Shown: positions 9,414 through 18,060, counted from the first letter of the stretch. The stretch: 64,000 nt of DNA from Citrobacter sp. wls619 (GCF_005281345.1 NZ_SZXJ01000060.1:443-64442), one strand, 5' to 3'. Numbers and translations: made by a program. Notes: generated from the letters alone by a model not told the origin.

Positions 9414-10304
9414 ATGGGAATGAGCATCAAACAGTTACGCGCGTTTTTAGCGGTAGCTCACACTCTGAATTTTGCTCATGCCAGTGAACGACTGAATATG
9501 TCGCAGCCTGCGTTAAGCCTGGCGATTAAAGGGCTTGAGGACTCGCTGGGCGGGGCCTTACTGCTGCGCACGACGCGCAAAGTCACCCTGACACAGGAAG
9601 GCGAAACGCTGCTGAATATGGGGCGACAACTGCTTGCTGACTGGGAGAATACTGAAGAAGCGATGCGCCAGCGCTTTACGTTGCAACGCGGTAAAATCTC
9701 CATTGCTGCCATGCCTTCGTTTGCGGCTAACGTCTTGCCACAGGTACTGAAAACCTTTCGGGATTGCTATTCCGGTATTAACGTGACGGTTCACGATGTC
9801 ATAAACGAACAGGTCATTGAAATGGTGAGTGAAGGGCGGGTGGAGATGGGGATCGCCTTCGAGCCTGATTATTCAGGGCAACTGCACTTCACGCCGCTCG
9901 GTGTCGATCGTTTTGTGGCGATCGTCCCGCCAACGTCCAGGCTGGCGGGTCGAGAGCGTATTGCGTGGCGCGAATTGCTGACGCTGGATTTTATTACCCT
10001 GCAACGTCCATCTGCCGTGCGCCTGATGCTGGAAGAACAACTGGTGCAAAGCGGACATACGCTGGAGGTGGCGCTGGAAAGTCATCAACTGGTGACCGTT
10101 GGCCGTATGGTGGCAAATGGGTTGGGCGGCAGCGCAGTTCCCGCACTGTGTCGAACACAAATGACGGAACTTGGCGCAACCTGTATAGAGCTTGACGGTC
10201 CCGTGATCCAGCGGCGGATCGGGGTGCTGCGTTCGGCACACCATAAATTATCAACCGCATCGGGAATGCTGGTGGATGCGCTGAAAAAGGCGTATCTCGC
10301 CTGA
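9414..10304 (+). CDS. LysR-family regulator, probably of the hydroxybutyrate operon
   Basis: A 296-residue LysR-type protein. Residues about 5-62 form the winged helix-turn-helix (LRAFLAVAHTLNFAHASERL, then QPALSLAIKGLE), and residues about 90-290 form the periplasmic-binding-protein-like effector domain. AAGGAA precedes the ATG. The gene is divergent from the CoA-transferase A gene across about 140 AT-rich bases, the classical LysR arrangement, so it probably senses acetoacetate, hydroxybutyrate or a CoA ester and activates the operon. The effector and the T-N11-A site were not established. MGMSIKQ allows an alternative start 6 bases downstream. Confidence 0.85.
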   Translation: MGMSIKQLRAFLAVAHTLNFAHASERLNMSQPALSLAIKGLEDSLGGALLLRTTRKVTLTQEGETLLNMGRQLLADWENTEEAMRQRFTLQRGKISIAAMPSFAANVLPQVLKTFRDCYSGINVTVHDVINEQVIEMVSEGRVEMGIAFEPDYSGQLHFTPLGVDRFVAIVPPTSRLAGRERIAWRELLTLDFITLQRPSAVRLMLEEQLVQSGHTLEVALESHQLVTVGRMVANGLGGSAVPALCRTQMTELGATCIELDGPVIQRRIGVLRSAHHKLSTASGMLVDALKKAYLA

Positions 10305-10314
10305 AAATGCGCAG

Positions 10315-11256
10315 TCAGCAGATATCAATGGCCTGCCAACAGCGAACTTCCCGTCCGGCTTCATTTTTCAGTAATACCTGTTTTTTTTCACATCCGTGGG
10401 TTGCCAGCGGGCATCTGTCGCGGAAAAAACAGCCTTGCGGTAGCGTCCTGTTGCCGGGGAGTTCGGTTTTACGCAGGACCAGGTCTTCAGCCAGTGGCGT
10501 ACCCGTTTTAGGTACCGAATCCAGCAACAGACGGGTATAAGGATGCGCCGGATGCGAGAGAACCTGCTGCGCATCGCCCAGCTCGACAATTTGCCCAAGA
10601 TACATCACCGCCACTCGGTCGCTCATATGCCGGACGACCGATACGTTATGCGATATCAGCACAAACGTCAGATTCCGCCGAGCCTGCAATGCAACCAGCA
10701 GATTGAGGATTTGCGCCTGTACCGAAATATCCAGTGCCGACGTCGGCTCATCAAGGACGATCACATCCGGCTCTGATGACAGCGCACGGGCGATGGCAAT
10801 ACGCTGACGCTGTCCGCCGGAAAAGGCATGCGGCAGGCGATTGAGGTATTCCGGACGAATCCCTACCTGTCGAGCCAAATCCTCGGCCAGGGCGCGACGT
10901 TCGCGTTCAGGGCTATGCTTTTGGATCCATACCGGCTCAGTGATTATTCGCCATACCGGCAAGCGCGGGTCCAGGGACGAAAGCGGGTCCTGAAAGACCA
11001 TCTGCATACCGTTGTGCTGTTTGCCACCGCCGCAAGAATAGCGCCCCTGGCTCGGTTTGAGCATCCCCATCAGCAGTTGTGCCAGCGTACTTTTACCGCA
11101 GCCAGATTCGCCAACAATCCCCAGCGTTTCCCCCTGGCGGATTTGTAAATCCAGACCGTTGAGTGCATGCACCCGCTCTGTTACTTTGCCGAGCCAGTTT
11201 TTTCGCGCGGGGAAGTTGATATGAACATCCTGCAGGTCCAGTAAAATATCAGACAT
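10315..11256 (-). CDS. ddpF: D-Ala-D-Ala ABC transporter ATPase DdpF
   Basis: The second ATPase of the Ddp dipeptide importer. The 313-residue form starting MSDILLDLQDVHINFPARKN aligns with E. coli DdpF from its first residues. Walker A is GESGCGKS, the signature is FSGGQRQR and Walker B is VIVLDEPTS. The C-terminal oligopeptide-transporter extension contains CFFRDRCPLATHGC, a four-cysteine region typical of this ATPase group. I chose ATG 11256, with GGAG upstream, over the frame reaching back to 11355, whose extra 33 residues are the DdpD gene read in another frame. It overlaps ddpD by 8 bases. Confidence 0.92.
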   Translation of the reverse strand: MSDILLDLQDVHINFPARKNWLGKVTERVHALNGLDLQIRQGETLGIVGESGCGKSTLAQLLMGMLKPSQGRYSCGGGKQHNGMQMVFQDPLSSLDPRLPVWRIITEPVWIQKHSPERERRALAEDLARQVGIRPEYLNRLPHAFSGGQRQRIAIARALSSEPDVIVLDEPTSALDISVQAQILNLLVALQARRNLTFVLISHNVSVVRHMSDRVAVMYLGQIVELGDAQQVLSHPAHPYTRLLLDSVPKTGTPLAEDLVLRKTELPGNRTLPQGCFFRDRCPLATHGCEKKQVLLKNEAGREVRCWQAIDIC

Positions 11257-12235
11257 GTGTTGTCTCCAGTTGTGGATACCAGCAGGCGGATTGCTGATCC
11301 GCACCGCCCTGGCTGCATAAATCAGGTGTTTCTTCACAGCGAGGCCCTGCGGCAAAGCAGCGCTCGCGGAATGCGCATCCGACAGGTAAGCAGGTTAAAT
11401 TCGGTACGGTACCCGGAATCGCGGGGAGCAAAGCACGTGGTTCACCGTGCTCAGGCGCACATTTCAGGAGGCCAATAGAGTAGGGATGCGTGGGGTGCTG
11501 AATAACGGTTTGCGTCGGGCCGCTTTCAATCACGCTCCCGGCATACATAACGTATAACCGGTCACACAATTGCGAGACGACGGCCATATCATGGCTGATA
11601 AACAGCACGGCGGTACCGCTGGCCCGCGCTTTAAGCTTCAGCAATCGCAGTACCTGAAGCTGTACCGTGACATCCAGCGCGGTAGTGGGTTCATCGGCAA
11701 TGATCAGGTCTGGCTCACAGGAAAACGCGAGCGCAATCATCACACGCTGACGCATCCCCCCTGAAAGCTCAAACGGGAAGCGGGACATCACTTCCGGGGC
11801 ATCCGGGATTTGCATTTCTTCCAGTAACGCGATGGCTTTCTGCCGGGCATCCGTGCGGCTCAATGCCTGATGATGACGAATGACCTCCACCATTTGTTGG
11901 CCGATTCGTCGTGTTGGATTCAACGCCGTCATCGGCTCCTGGAAAATCATCGCCACGCGCTGGCCGCGCCACTGGCGCATTTGTTTTTCGCTGGCAGTTA
12001 AAACATCTTCACCCAACAGCGTAAGGCGCCCCTGATGGATACGATAGCTTCCTTCGGGTAACAGACGCATGGCGAGCATGGCCGTGACGGATTTCCCTGA
12101 GCCAGACTCACCGACCACGCCGACAATTTCACCCCGGTTGATATGTAGCGACACATGATTCAGCGCATGCACATCCGCTTTATAACCGGGGAAGCTCAGG
12201 TGTAAATTCTCGATCTCCAGGACAGGTTGTGTCAT
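11249..12235 (-). CDS. ddpD: D-Ala-D-Ala ABC transporter ATPase DdpD
   Basis: First ATPase of the Ddp importer, cytoplasmic and docked on DdpB/DdpC. The 328-residue protein has Walker A GESGSGKS, a Q-loop (MIFQEPMTALNP), the signature LSGGMRQR and Walker B LIIADEPTTALD. These are the motifs of the OppD/DppD group, whose C-terminus carries the Cys-rich CAFRERCFAAGPRC loop. The start overlaps the ddpC stop as ATGA (12232-12235), so translation is coupled. Together with DdpF it powers uptake of D-alanyl-D-alanine released during peptidoglycan turnover. Confidence 0.93.
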   Translation of the reverse strand: MTQPVLEIENLHLSFPGYKADVHALNHVSLHINRGEIVGVVGESGSGKSVTAMLAMRLLPEGSYRIHQGRLTLLGEDVLTASEKQMRQWRGQRVAMIFQEPMTALNPTRRIGQQMVEVIRHHQALSRTDARQKAIALLEEMQIPDAPEVMSRFPFELSGGMRQRVMIALAFSCEPDLIIADEPTTALDVTVQLQVLRLLKLKARASGTAVLFISHDMAVVSQLCDRLYVMYAGSVIESGPTQTVIQHPTHPYSIGLLKCAPEHGEPRALLPAIPGTVPNLTCLPVGCAFRERCFAAGPRCEETPDLCSQGGADQQSACWYPQLETTHV

Positions 12236-13128
12236 GACTGTTTTCCTCCGGCTTTCGGATCCAGCAGATCGCGAATACCATCACCAAAGAGATTAAAGCC
12301 CACGGCGGTAATCAGAATGGCGGCACCAGGAAATGCGCAATACCACCACTGGTCAAGCACGTAGTTTCTACCAATCGCCACCATCGCGCCCCATTCAGCG
12401 CTGGGTTGTTGGGCGCCGAGCCCAATAAATCCGAGCGTGGCGGCCATCAGGATCGCACTGCCAATATCCAGTGATGCCTGCACAATCAGCGGGGGAAGTG
12501 AATTGCGTAAAATATGCCAGCTGATCAGATGCCAGCGTGATGCGCCATAGGTTCGTGCGGCCTGTACATAAGTAAACTGACGAACGACCAGCGTTTGACC
12601 GCGCGCGAGACGTACATAGAAAGGAATACGCACAATCGCAATCGCCAGCATGGCGTTGAACAGGCTTGGCCCTAATGCGGCGGCCAGTGCCATTGTCAGT
12701 ACCAGCGAAGGAATGGACAGCATAACATCCATCAAACGCATGATGATCGCATCGGCACGTCCGCCCATCACGCCAGACAGGCATCCCAACAGCGAGCCCA
12801 GCCCGCCAGCGATACCAACCACCACCAGACCGGCGACAATTGACTGCTGACTTCCGACCAGGACGCGACTGAACAGATCACGACCCACTTCATCGGTGCC
12901 AAACCAGTGGGTGGCTGACGGAGGCAACAGGCGTGCGGTCAGATCGATGGCGTTAGGATCGTAAGGGGTGATCCACGGAGAGAGCACCATTAACAGTAGC
13001 ATCAGTACAATAATGACGCCGCCAATCAGCGTCAGCGGACTGCTCTTCATCATCCAGAATAGTTTTGCCCAGTCAACACGGCGGCGGATCGCTGGTGATG
13101 GGGCGGGTGTTTCTTGTGTGAGCATCAC
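12232..13128 (-). CDS. ddpC: D-Ala-D-Ala ABC transporter permease DdpC
   Basis: Inner-membrane permease of 298 residues. It has one membrane segment near residue 35-55, a periplasmic stretch with HWFGTDEVGRDLFSRV, which marks DppC/OppC-type permeases, and then five more membrane segments. The coupling-helix EAA-like loop reads YVQAARTYGASRWHL. It overlaps ddpB (ATGA, 13125-13128) and ddpD by 4 bases each. The length matches E. coli DdpC. The upstream N-terminal tail (TQETPAPSPAIRRRVDW) is cytoplasmic and basic, fitting the inside-positive rule. Confidence 0.93.
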   Translation of the reverse strand: MMLTQETPAPSPAIRRRVDWAKLFWMMKSSPLTLIGGVIIVLMLLLMVLSPWITPYDPNAIDLTARLLPPSATHWFGTDEVGRDLFSRVLVGSQQSIVAGLVVVGIAGGLGSLLGCLSGVMGGRADAIIMRLMDVMLSIPSLVLTMALAAALGPSLFNAMLAIAIVRIPFYVRLARGQTLVVRQFTYVQAARTYGASRWHLISWHILRNSLPPLIVQASLDIGSAILMAATLGFIGLGAQQPSAEWGAMVAIGRNYVLDQWWYCAFPGAAILITAVGFNLFGDGIRDLLDPKAGGKQS

Positions 13129-14147
13129 TGTGCACCTCCACGTCCGATTCGCGGGTCAATCCACAGGTAAAGGAGATCCACCACCAGGTTGACCAGCACA
13201 TACGCAAAAGAGACCACCACGGCAAATCCCATGACTGCCGGGAAATCGAGCGCCTGAATGGAGGTCACAACCCAGGCGCCCATGCCTGGCCAGGCAAAGA
13301 CCGTTTCGGTCAGTACCGCGCCATAGAGCAGATCGCCCAGGGCCAGACCCAGCACGGTTATCGACGGAATCAACGCATTCGGCAGCGCATAACACAAAAT
13401 GATGTACCAACCCGGTAAACCACTGGCCCGCGCGGTGCGGATATAATCTTCGCTCAGTTGTTCCAGCATGGCGGAGCGAATCTGTCGGGCAACGATCCCT
13501 AAGTGCACAAAGGCCAGCGTCAGCGACGGCAGGATCAGGTGCTGCAGGGCATTGAAAAAGACCTCGGCGTTACCTTCCAGCAGCGCATCAACCAGATAGA
13601 AACCGGTAACGTGCGTAGGAGGATCGAGCCAGTCATCAAGCCGCCCGCCGCCGGGTAAAATCTGCAAGTGGCCATAAAACAGCACGATAACGCCGAGGCC
13701 CAACCAGAATGCCGGGGTCGAAATACCGGTAATAGCCATCAGGCGGACGAGGTGGTCGAGCCAACGGTTGCGCCAGACAGCAGACAGAATACCCAGCGGG
13801 ATACCGATGATCAGCGCCAGCAGCAGAGAGCAGAAGGCCAATTCAAGCGTCGCAGGGAAGAATACGCGCAGTTCATCCAGCACCGGACGGCCGGTGCGAA
13901 TGGAGGTGCCTAAATCACCCTGAAAAATATCGCTGACGTAACGGAAAAACTGAATATACAGCGGCTGATTCAGTCCCAGCTGTTGGCGAATATTTTCGAC
14001 AATTTCATCGCTGGCGCGATCGCCGGCCAGCAGCCGTGCGGGGTCGCCCGGGATCAGGTGCGAAATAATAAAAGTGATTACACAGACACCGGCAACCACC
14101 AGGATAAGTCCCCAGCATCGCTGGCGTAAAATGCTCCAGAACGTCAT
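13125..14147 (-). CDS. ddpB: D-Ala-D-Ala ABC transporter permease DdpB
   Basis: A 340-residue inner-membrane permease of the DppB/OppB type, with six predicted membrane segments. It contains the early SHLIPGDPARLLAGDRAS motif, the LGLNQPLYIQFFRYVSDI stretch, the coupling loop YIRTARASGLPGWYI and a C-terminal tail LWIDPRIGRGG. It pairs with DdpC to form the channel. It is separated from ddpA by a strong hairpin and a 44-base gap, so its translation is probably lower than that of the binding protein. The order ddpA-B-C-D-F is as in E. coli. Confidence 0.93.
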   Translation of the reverse strand: MTFWSILRQRCWGLILVVAGVCVITFIISHLIPGDPARLLAGDRASDEIVENIRQQLGLNQPLYIQFFRYVSDIFQGDLGTSIRTGRPVLDELRVFFPATLELAFCSLLLALIIGIPLGILSAVWRNRWLDHLVRLMAITGISTPAFWLGLGVIVLFYGHLQILPGGGRLDDWLDPPTHVTGFYLVDALLEGNAEVFFNALQHLILPSLTLAFVHLGIVARQIRSAMLEQLSEDYIRTARASGLPGWYIILCYALPNALIPSITVLGLALGDLLYGAVLTETVFAWPGMGAWVVTSIQALDFPAVMGFAVVVSFAYVLVNLVVDLLYLWIDPRIGRGGAQ

Positions 14148-14158
14148 TGGCTTCCCCT

Positions 14159-14181
14159 TGCGGAGCCAAATCGGCTCCGCA
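14159..14181 (-). promoter_or_regulatory. Intercistronic hairpin between ddpA and ddpB
   Basis: TGCGGAGCC (14159-14167) pairs perfectly with GGCTCCGCA (14173-14181) around a 5-base loop. No T-run follows on the minus strand. Such hairpins after a binding-protein gene usually protect its mRNA or cut read-through into the permease genes. Confidence 0.65.
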
Positions 14182-14191
14182 TTAACGTGGC

Positions 14192-15754
14192 TTATTTGCT
14201 CATGGTGGCGATGTTGAAGACCTGTTCCAGCATGGGGTTGAAGACAAAACCTTTGACGTCTTTATTCATCGCCAGCTGGTAGTTTTTCTGGAATAAATAG
14301 ACGTAAGCCGCTTCATCAATGACGATGGTTTGCGCCTGCTGGTAATCATTAGTTCTGGCAACCTGGTCGGTGGTGGCCAGCGCGCTGCGCAGCAACTTAT
14401 CGACCTCACTGTTTTCATAGAATGAACGGTTACCCGGCAAGCCTTTCTTATCCGACTCGAACCAGTAGTTCATGAACATGTACGGGTCAGCAAAGTCCGG
14501 GCTCCAGTTACCGATGGCAATGTCATAGTCACCTTTACCGACGCGGTCGCGCATGGTGGCATTTGCCAGTTTTTCCAGTTTCACCTTAATGCCTAACTTG
14601 CCGAGGCTGGCCTGAGTGGAGAGAGCAATCGGCTCCCAGTTCGGATCGTTATCGGAATACAGGAAGCTCAGGGTTTCGGGTTTGTTGGCAACGTTGCCTA
14701 ATGCTTCTTTTGCTTTCGTTTCATCAAAGCTGTACTGCATGGCTTTGTCATCAAAACCCCACATTCCCTCAGGAATAGGACCACGCATCTGCTTGCCGTT
14801 ACCGCTCAGGATCCCTTTCACCATCCCCTTATAATCCGTGGCCCATGAGATGGCGCGGCGCAAATCCACCTGATTGAGCGGCGCCTTGCTGTTGTTCAGG
14901 TATAAATAGGTCACACGCAATGATGGGTAATCCGCCACGTTCACTTTACCTTCCTGTTTGAGGGCAGCAAGCTGGTCAACAGGGAGTGCATCGGCGATAT
15001 CAATATCGCCACGGGAGAGTTGCAAACGACGGGAGGCGCTTTCTCCGATGATTTTGACCGATACGCGTTTAAACGTGGGTTTAGGGCCGGAATAATGTGG
15101 GTTGGGTACCAGCACCAGTTGTTGTCCTTTTTGCCAGCTCTTCAACATGAAGGGACCAGACCCAGCCGTATTTTGTGCCAGGAATCCACGAGCATCATCC
15201 GCGGCATGCTCTTTTAAGATCGCCGGGTTGATAATTGAGGCACCGTCATTGGCCAGCGTATATAAGAACGGCGCGAATGGTTGGCTAAGGGTAAATTTCA
15301 CCGTGTTGTTGTCGATGGCATCAACTTTCAGATCTTTCGGAAATGCCTCAGCCGGCCCTTGACCGATCTTGAGCAGGCGCTCAAAAGATTGTTTTACTGC
15401 ATCAGCGGTCACTGGCGTGCCGTCGGCGAATTTAGCATCGTTTTTCAGGGTAAAGGTCCATTCTTTTTGGTCATCAGACGCTTTCCAGCCGCTGGCCAAA
15501 TCACCTTCAACTTCCGTGGAACCTTTGCCGCCCTCTGTTTTGTACTGAACCAAACGTTGATATGAGGGATAAGTCACCGTCCAGTCGTTGTTATCGATTG
15601 TGACCGCAGGGTCGAGCGTTTGTGGATCGGCGGCTTTACCGATAACCAGCATGTCTTTAGGGACGGCGGCCTGCGCGGCAGGCAAGGCGACCGCCAGCGC
15701 AACGGCTAACAGAGCGGGGCGAAAAAACGCGGTTAACGCAGGTGTAGTCTTCAT
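14192..15754 (-). CDS. ddpA: Periplasmic D-Ala-D-Ala-binding protein DdpA
   Basis: Solute-binding protein of the Ddp importer, 520 residues, SBP_bac_5 family. The signal peptide covers about residues 1-29 (basic start MKTTPAL, hydrophobic core, cleavage after AAQA). The mature part begins VPKDMLVIGKAADPQTLDPAV and contains the family's WTFTLKNDAKFADGTPVTADAV strand. There is no lipobox, so it is a soluble periplasmic protein. It follows ddpX by 15 bases and precedes the hairpin and ddpB. By family the ligand is D-alanyl-D-alanine or a related peptide. Confidence 0.93.
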   Translation of the reverse strand: MKTTPALTAFFRPALLAVALAVALPAAQAAVPKDMLVIGKAADPQTLDPAVTIDNNDWTVTYPSYQRLVQYKTEGGKGSTEVEGDLASGWKASDDQKEWTFTLKNDAKFADGTPVTADAVKQSFERLLKIGQGPAEAFPKDLKVDAIDNNTVKFTLSQPFAPFLYTLANDGASIINPAILKEHAADDARGFLAQNTAGSGPFMLKSWQKGQQLVLVPNPHYSGPKPTFKRVSVKIIGESASRRLQLSRGDIDIADALPVDQLAALKQEGKVNVADYPSLRVTYLYLNNSKAPLNQVDLRRAISWATDYKGMVKGILSGNGKQMRGPIPEGMWGFDDKAMQYSFDETKAKEALGNVANKPETLSFLYSDNDPNWEPIALSTQASLGKLGIKVKLEKLANATMRDRVGKGDYDIAIGNWSPDFADPYMFMNYWFESDKKGLPGNRSFYENSEVDKLLRSALATTDQVARTNDYQQAQTIVIDEAAYVYLFQKNYQLAMNKDVKGFVFNPMLEQVFNIATMSK

Positions 15755-15769
15755 AACCAGGCTCCAGAA

Positions 15770-16357
15770 TTAAAGGGGATGTTGTGTTGTTATAGACGTG
15801 ACAGTGTAACAAGCTATTTGATCGTCAAGCAGTGGGTAACGCGCGGCATTCGGCAGTTCGAAATGCCACCACTCGCTGTTGATGCCGACAAAACCGCCGC
15901 CGAACATGATGGCATTGAGCAGCAGTCGATTACGCTGCGCAGCCGGAGGAACTGAAGGGTGCCAGGCATGGGAACGGTCATGCATTTCATCAAAACCGGC
16001 CCCCATATCGAGCACATTACCGCGAGCGTCCATCAGCGTGACGTCAATGGCCGTACCCCGGCTGTGATTTGAGCCGATCGCCACATCCACCACATACTGC
16101 GGATCCGGACAGGCATTCCACAGTATCGCCTGCGCCTGCTGTGGGCGGTACGCGTCATACACCACCAATGACAAACCCGCCAGCTGCGCGATGCTGATGC
16201 TTTTGGCCAGCGCAGTGACGGCCTCGGAATGCAGCAGGCAGCGCGCTTCCTGGTAGATAGGCGCGCCGGTAATGTTATCGGCTGTAGCGTATTTCAGATC
16301 GATATGCAGTGACGGGAATATCACCGACAAATCGACCAGTTGTGGGGTATCTGACAT
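15770..16357 (-). CDS. ddpX: D-alanyl-D-alanine dipeptidase DdpX
   Basis: Zinc dipeptidase of the VanX family, cytoplasmic, releasing D-alanine from imported D-Ala-D-Ala. The 195-residue protein has the transition-state Arg71 (YRP), zinc ligands His98 and Asp105 (SNHSRGTAID), catalytic Glu162 and zinc ligand His165 (EWWHFE). These match VanX spacing. E. coli DdpX has 193 residues. It lacks a signal peptide. It is the first structural gene of the operon, 14 bases after the RpiR-type regulator gene, so it is probably transcribed with that gene here. Confidence 0.94.
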   Translation of the reverse strand: MSDTPQLVDLSVIFPSLHIDLKYATADNITGAPIYQEARCLLHSEAVTALAKSISIAQLAGLSLVVYDAYRPQQAQAILWNACPDPQYVVDVAIGSNHSRGTAIDVTLMDARGNVLDMGAGFDEMHDRSHAWHPSVPPAAQRNRLLLNAIMFGGGFVGINSEWWHFELPNAARYPLLDDQIACYTVTSITTQHPL

Positions 16358-16371
16358 AGCACGTTTCCTGT

Positions 16372-17244
16372 TTATTGTTCGAATTGACCAAATTGTTGTT
16401 GTAACTGGCGATTAGTTTGCAGGCGTCCCGCGAGGGAGTCGCCCAGCTGCGCGACCACCGCGGAGAGTAATAGGTTGAACAGGCAACTTACCGGCGCAAG
16501 CGAATCCCAGAAGTGCCCGGTGTCCGTTTTCACCTGAAGTAAATCAATGGCATAGTCTCTGGCCCAGGGGCACCAGACATCCGTGATTAACGCGAGAGGA
16601 ATGCCGCGCTCACCGGCAACGCGGCAATATTGTCGGGATGTCGCCGAGTAAGCGCGCGTATCGGTGATCACGACATAAGGTTGATTAAATCCCGAGTTCA
16701 GCGACTCAACCCAGCTACCGGAAAGCCCTTCGGAGTAACTCACTTTCGGGCGCAGATATTCCAGATGGCTAAAAAAGGCGTTGGCGATCCCGCGGGTGGA
16801 CTGGATCCCGAGAATATAAACGGCTTCTGCCTGCGCTAATTGCTGCGCAATACGTAAAAATGTCTCGCTTTGCGCCAGTTGGTAGACGTGGGTGATGGCG
16901 TCAATTTCCAGCAGCAGCGACTGTTGCACGCGATCAGGAAGATTTTGCTGCTGGTGCCAGGAGTCCAGGCGCTCGTTCATTCCCCAGGGCTGATAGGGGA
17001 TTGCAGGGATTTCACGCAGGCTGGCTTTCGCATCTTCCAGGTTACGAAACCCGAGTTTACGCAGGTAGCGCCCGACGGTAATGCCGCTGGTTCCTGCTGC
17101 TTTTGCGATGCCGTCTGCCGTTTCAAAAGGGATCTGTGCAGCGTGCGCTAACAACCACCCGGCAACGCGCTTTTCGCTGGGCGTTAACTGGCTAAAGGTC
17201 TGTTCTATGCGGGTAAATAACTCAGGTTTTGATGTCATTACCAT
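16372..17244 (-). CDS. RpiR-family regulator (HTH plus SIS domain), likely controls ddp
   Basis: A 290-residue protein. The N-terminal RpiR helix-turn-helix (about 8-80: LTPSEKRVAGWLL, DGIAKAAGTSGITVGRYLRKLGF) is followed by a SIS sugar-phosphate-binding domain (about 120-265: VYILGIQSTRG, VVITDTRAYS). SIS domains in this family bind phosphosugars such as MurNAc-6-phosphate. The gene is immediately upstream of ddpX on the same strand, a position occupied by dosP/dosC territory in K-12. It is therefore an added, probably autoregulated, controller of peptidoglycan dipeptide recycling. Two ATGs (17244, 17238) are possible; 17238 has a GAG at better spacing. Confidence 0.85.
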   Translation of the reverse strand: MVMTSKPELFTRIEQTFSQLTPSEKRVAGWLLAHAAQIPFETADGIAKAAGTSGITVGRYLRKLGFRNLEDAKASLREIPAIPYQPWGMNERLDSWHQQQNLPDRVQQSLLLEIDAITHVYQLAQSETFLRIAQQLAQAEAVYILGIQSTRGIANAFFSHLEYLRPKVSYSEGLSGSWVESLNSGFNQPYVVITDTRAYSATSRQYCRVAGERGIPLALITDVWCPWARDYAIDLLQVKTDTGHFWDSLAPVSCLFNLLLSAVVAQLGDSLAGRLQTNRQLQQQFGQFEQ

Positions 17245-17637
17245 CTCGCTGTTAGTTGTTTGTCAGATACCGCTTCACTGTTACCGGATTAACAATGCAG
17301 GACGCGTGCCAGGTCGGCGACAGCGCTGCGTCGGGGCTCTTTGTTAAAAAACATAAATTTCCATTAACTAATGATCAACATTTGTGCAGCGTAGTTCAGT
17401 TTTGGTGCAACGGTAGGGGAAGTGAGGGATGAATCTGCTGATTTCGTCGTAACGATCACATTGTGTGCAACATTTCTTATCAGACATCAGAATCAGTAAT
17501 GTGAAATATAAATTTCAGCCATATCGATAGCCGTAATCTTTATTCTTTCGACGGTGGGAGTATTATTTTTTGCGAACTACATTAACGGTTTAAAGCGCAA
17601 GTGTAGATATTATCTGGATTTTAAATGGAGTACTACA
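17245..17637. other. Intergenic stretch between the RpiR gene and hdeB-like gene
   Basis: About 390 bases that must hold two divergent promoters: leftward for the RpiR/ddp operon and rightward for the HdeB-like gene. The middle part (about 17345-17560) is AT-rich. I see no convincing ORF with a ribosome site, no strong hairpin and no clear -35/-10 pair. Confidence 0.5.
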
Positions 17638-17967
17638 ATGAATAAATTCTCCCTTTCTACAGCAGGCATCCTGGTCGCAGCGCTGTTAACCAGTGTAAGC
17701 GTCAATGCAGCAACTGATAACGCTAAAACTGAAGTCACTCCGAAAGGCATGAGCTGCCAGGAGTTTATTGATTTGAACCCGCAAACTATGGCTCCGGTTG
17801 CTTTCTGGGTGCTGAATGAAGATGAAGACTTCAAAGGCGGCGACTTCGTTGACTATAACGAAACCATCACTACAGCTGTGCCTCTGACCGTTGAACTTTG
17901 CAAAAAACATCCGCAAAGTGAATTAAGCAAAATAAAAGAAGAAATCAAAAAAGAATTATCTAAATAA
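17638..17967 (+). CDS. HdeB-like periplasmic acid-stress chaperone
   Basis: A 109-residue exported protein whose signal peptide (MNKFSLSTAG, hydrophobic core) is cleaved after about residue 24 (VNA). The mature part carries MSCQEFIDLNP and then FKGGDF, with two cysteines (C40, C88) that would form the single disulfide of HdeA/HdeB. Wording is closest to HdeB. Those proteins unfold at low pH and bind other periplasmic proteins to stop aggregation. ATG 17638 has TGGAG 8 bases upstream; the frame extends to 17554 but without signal-peptide logic. A terminator follows at once, so it is monocistronic. The lysine-rich tail (KIKEEIKKELSK) recalls HdeA. Confidence 0.85.
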   Translation: MNKFSLSTAGILVAALLTSVSVNAATDNAKTEVTPKGMSCQEFIDLNPQTMAPVAFWVLNEDEDFKGGDFVDYNETITTAVPLTVELCKKHPQSELSKIKEEIKKELSK

Positions 17968-17982
17968 GATTAACTATGTATT

Positions 17983-18008
17983 AAAACCCAGCCAGAGTGC
18001 TGGGTTTT
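17983..18008 (+). terminator. Terminator after the HdeB-like gene
   Basis: AAAACCCAGC (17983-17992) and GCTGGGTTTT (17999-18008) form a perfect 10-bp stem around a 6-base loop, with the T-run built into the stem. Confidence 0.85.
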
Positions 18009-18060
18009 GCTATTCGTGACAATGTCACTTATTTATTTCGTAATACTTAAGAAAACGTTA

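Noticed and set aside
11257..11355. Extended N-terminus of DdpF
   Set aside because: The extra 33 residues are the ddpD coding sequence read in another frame. The internal ATG has a ribosome site and matches the E. coli start.
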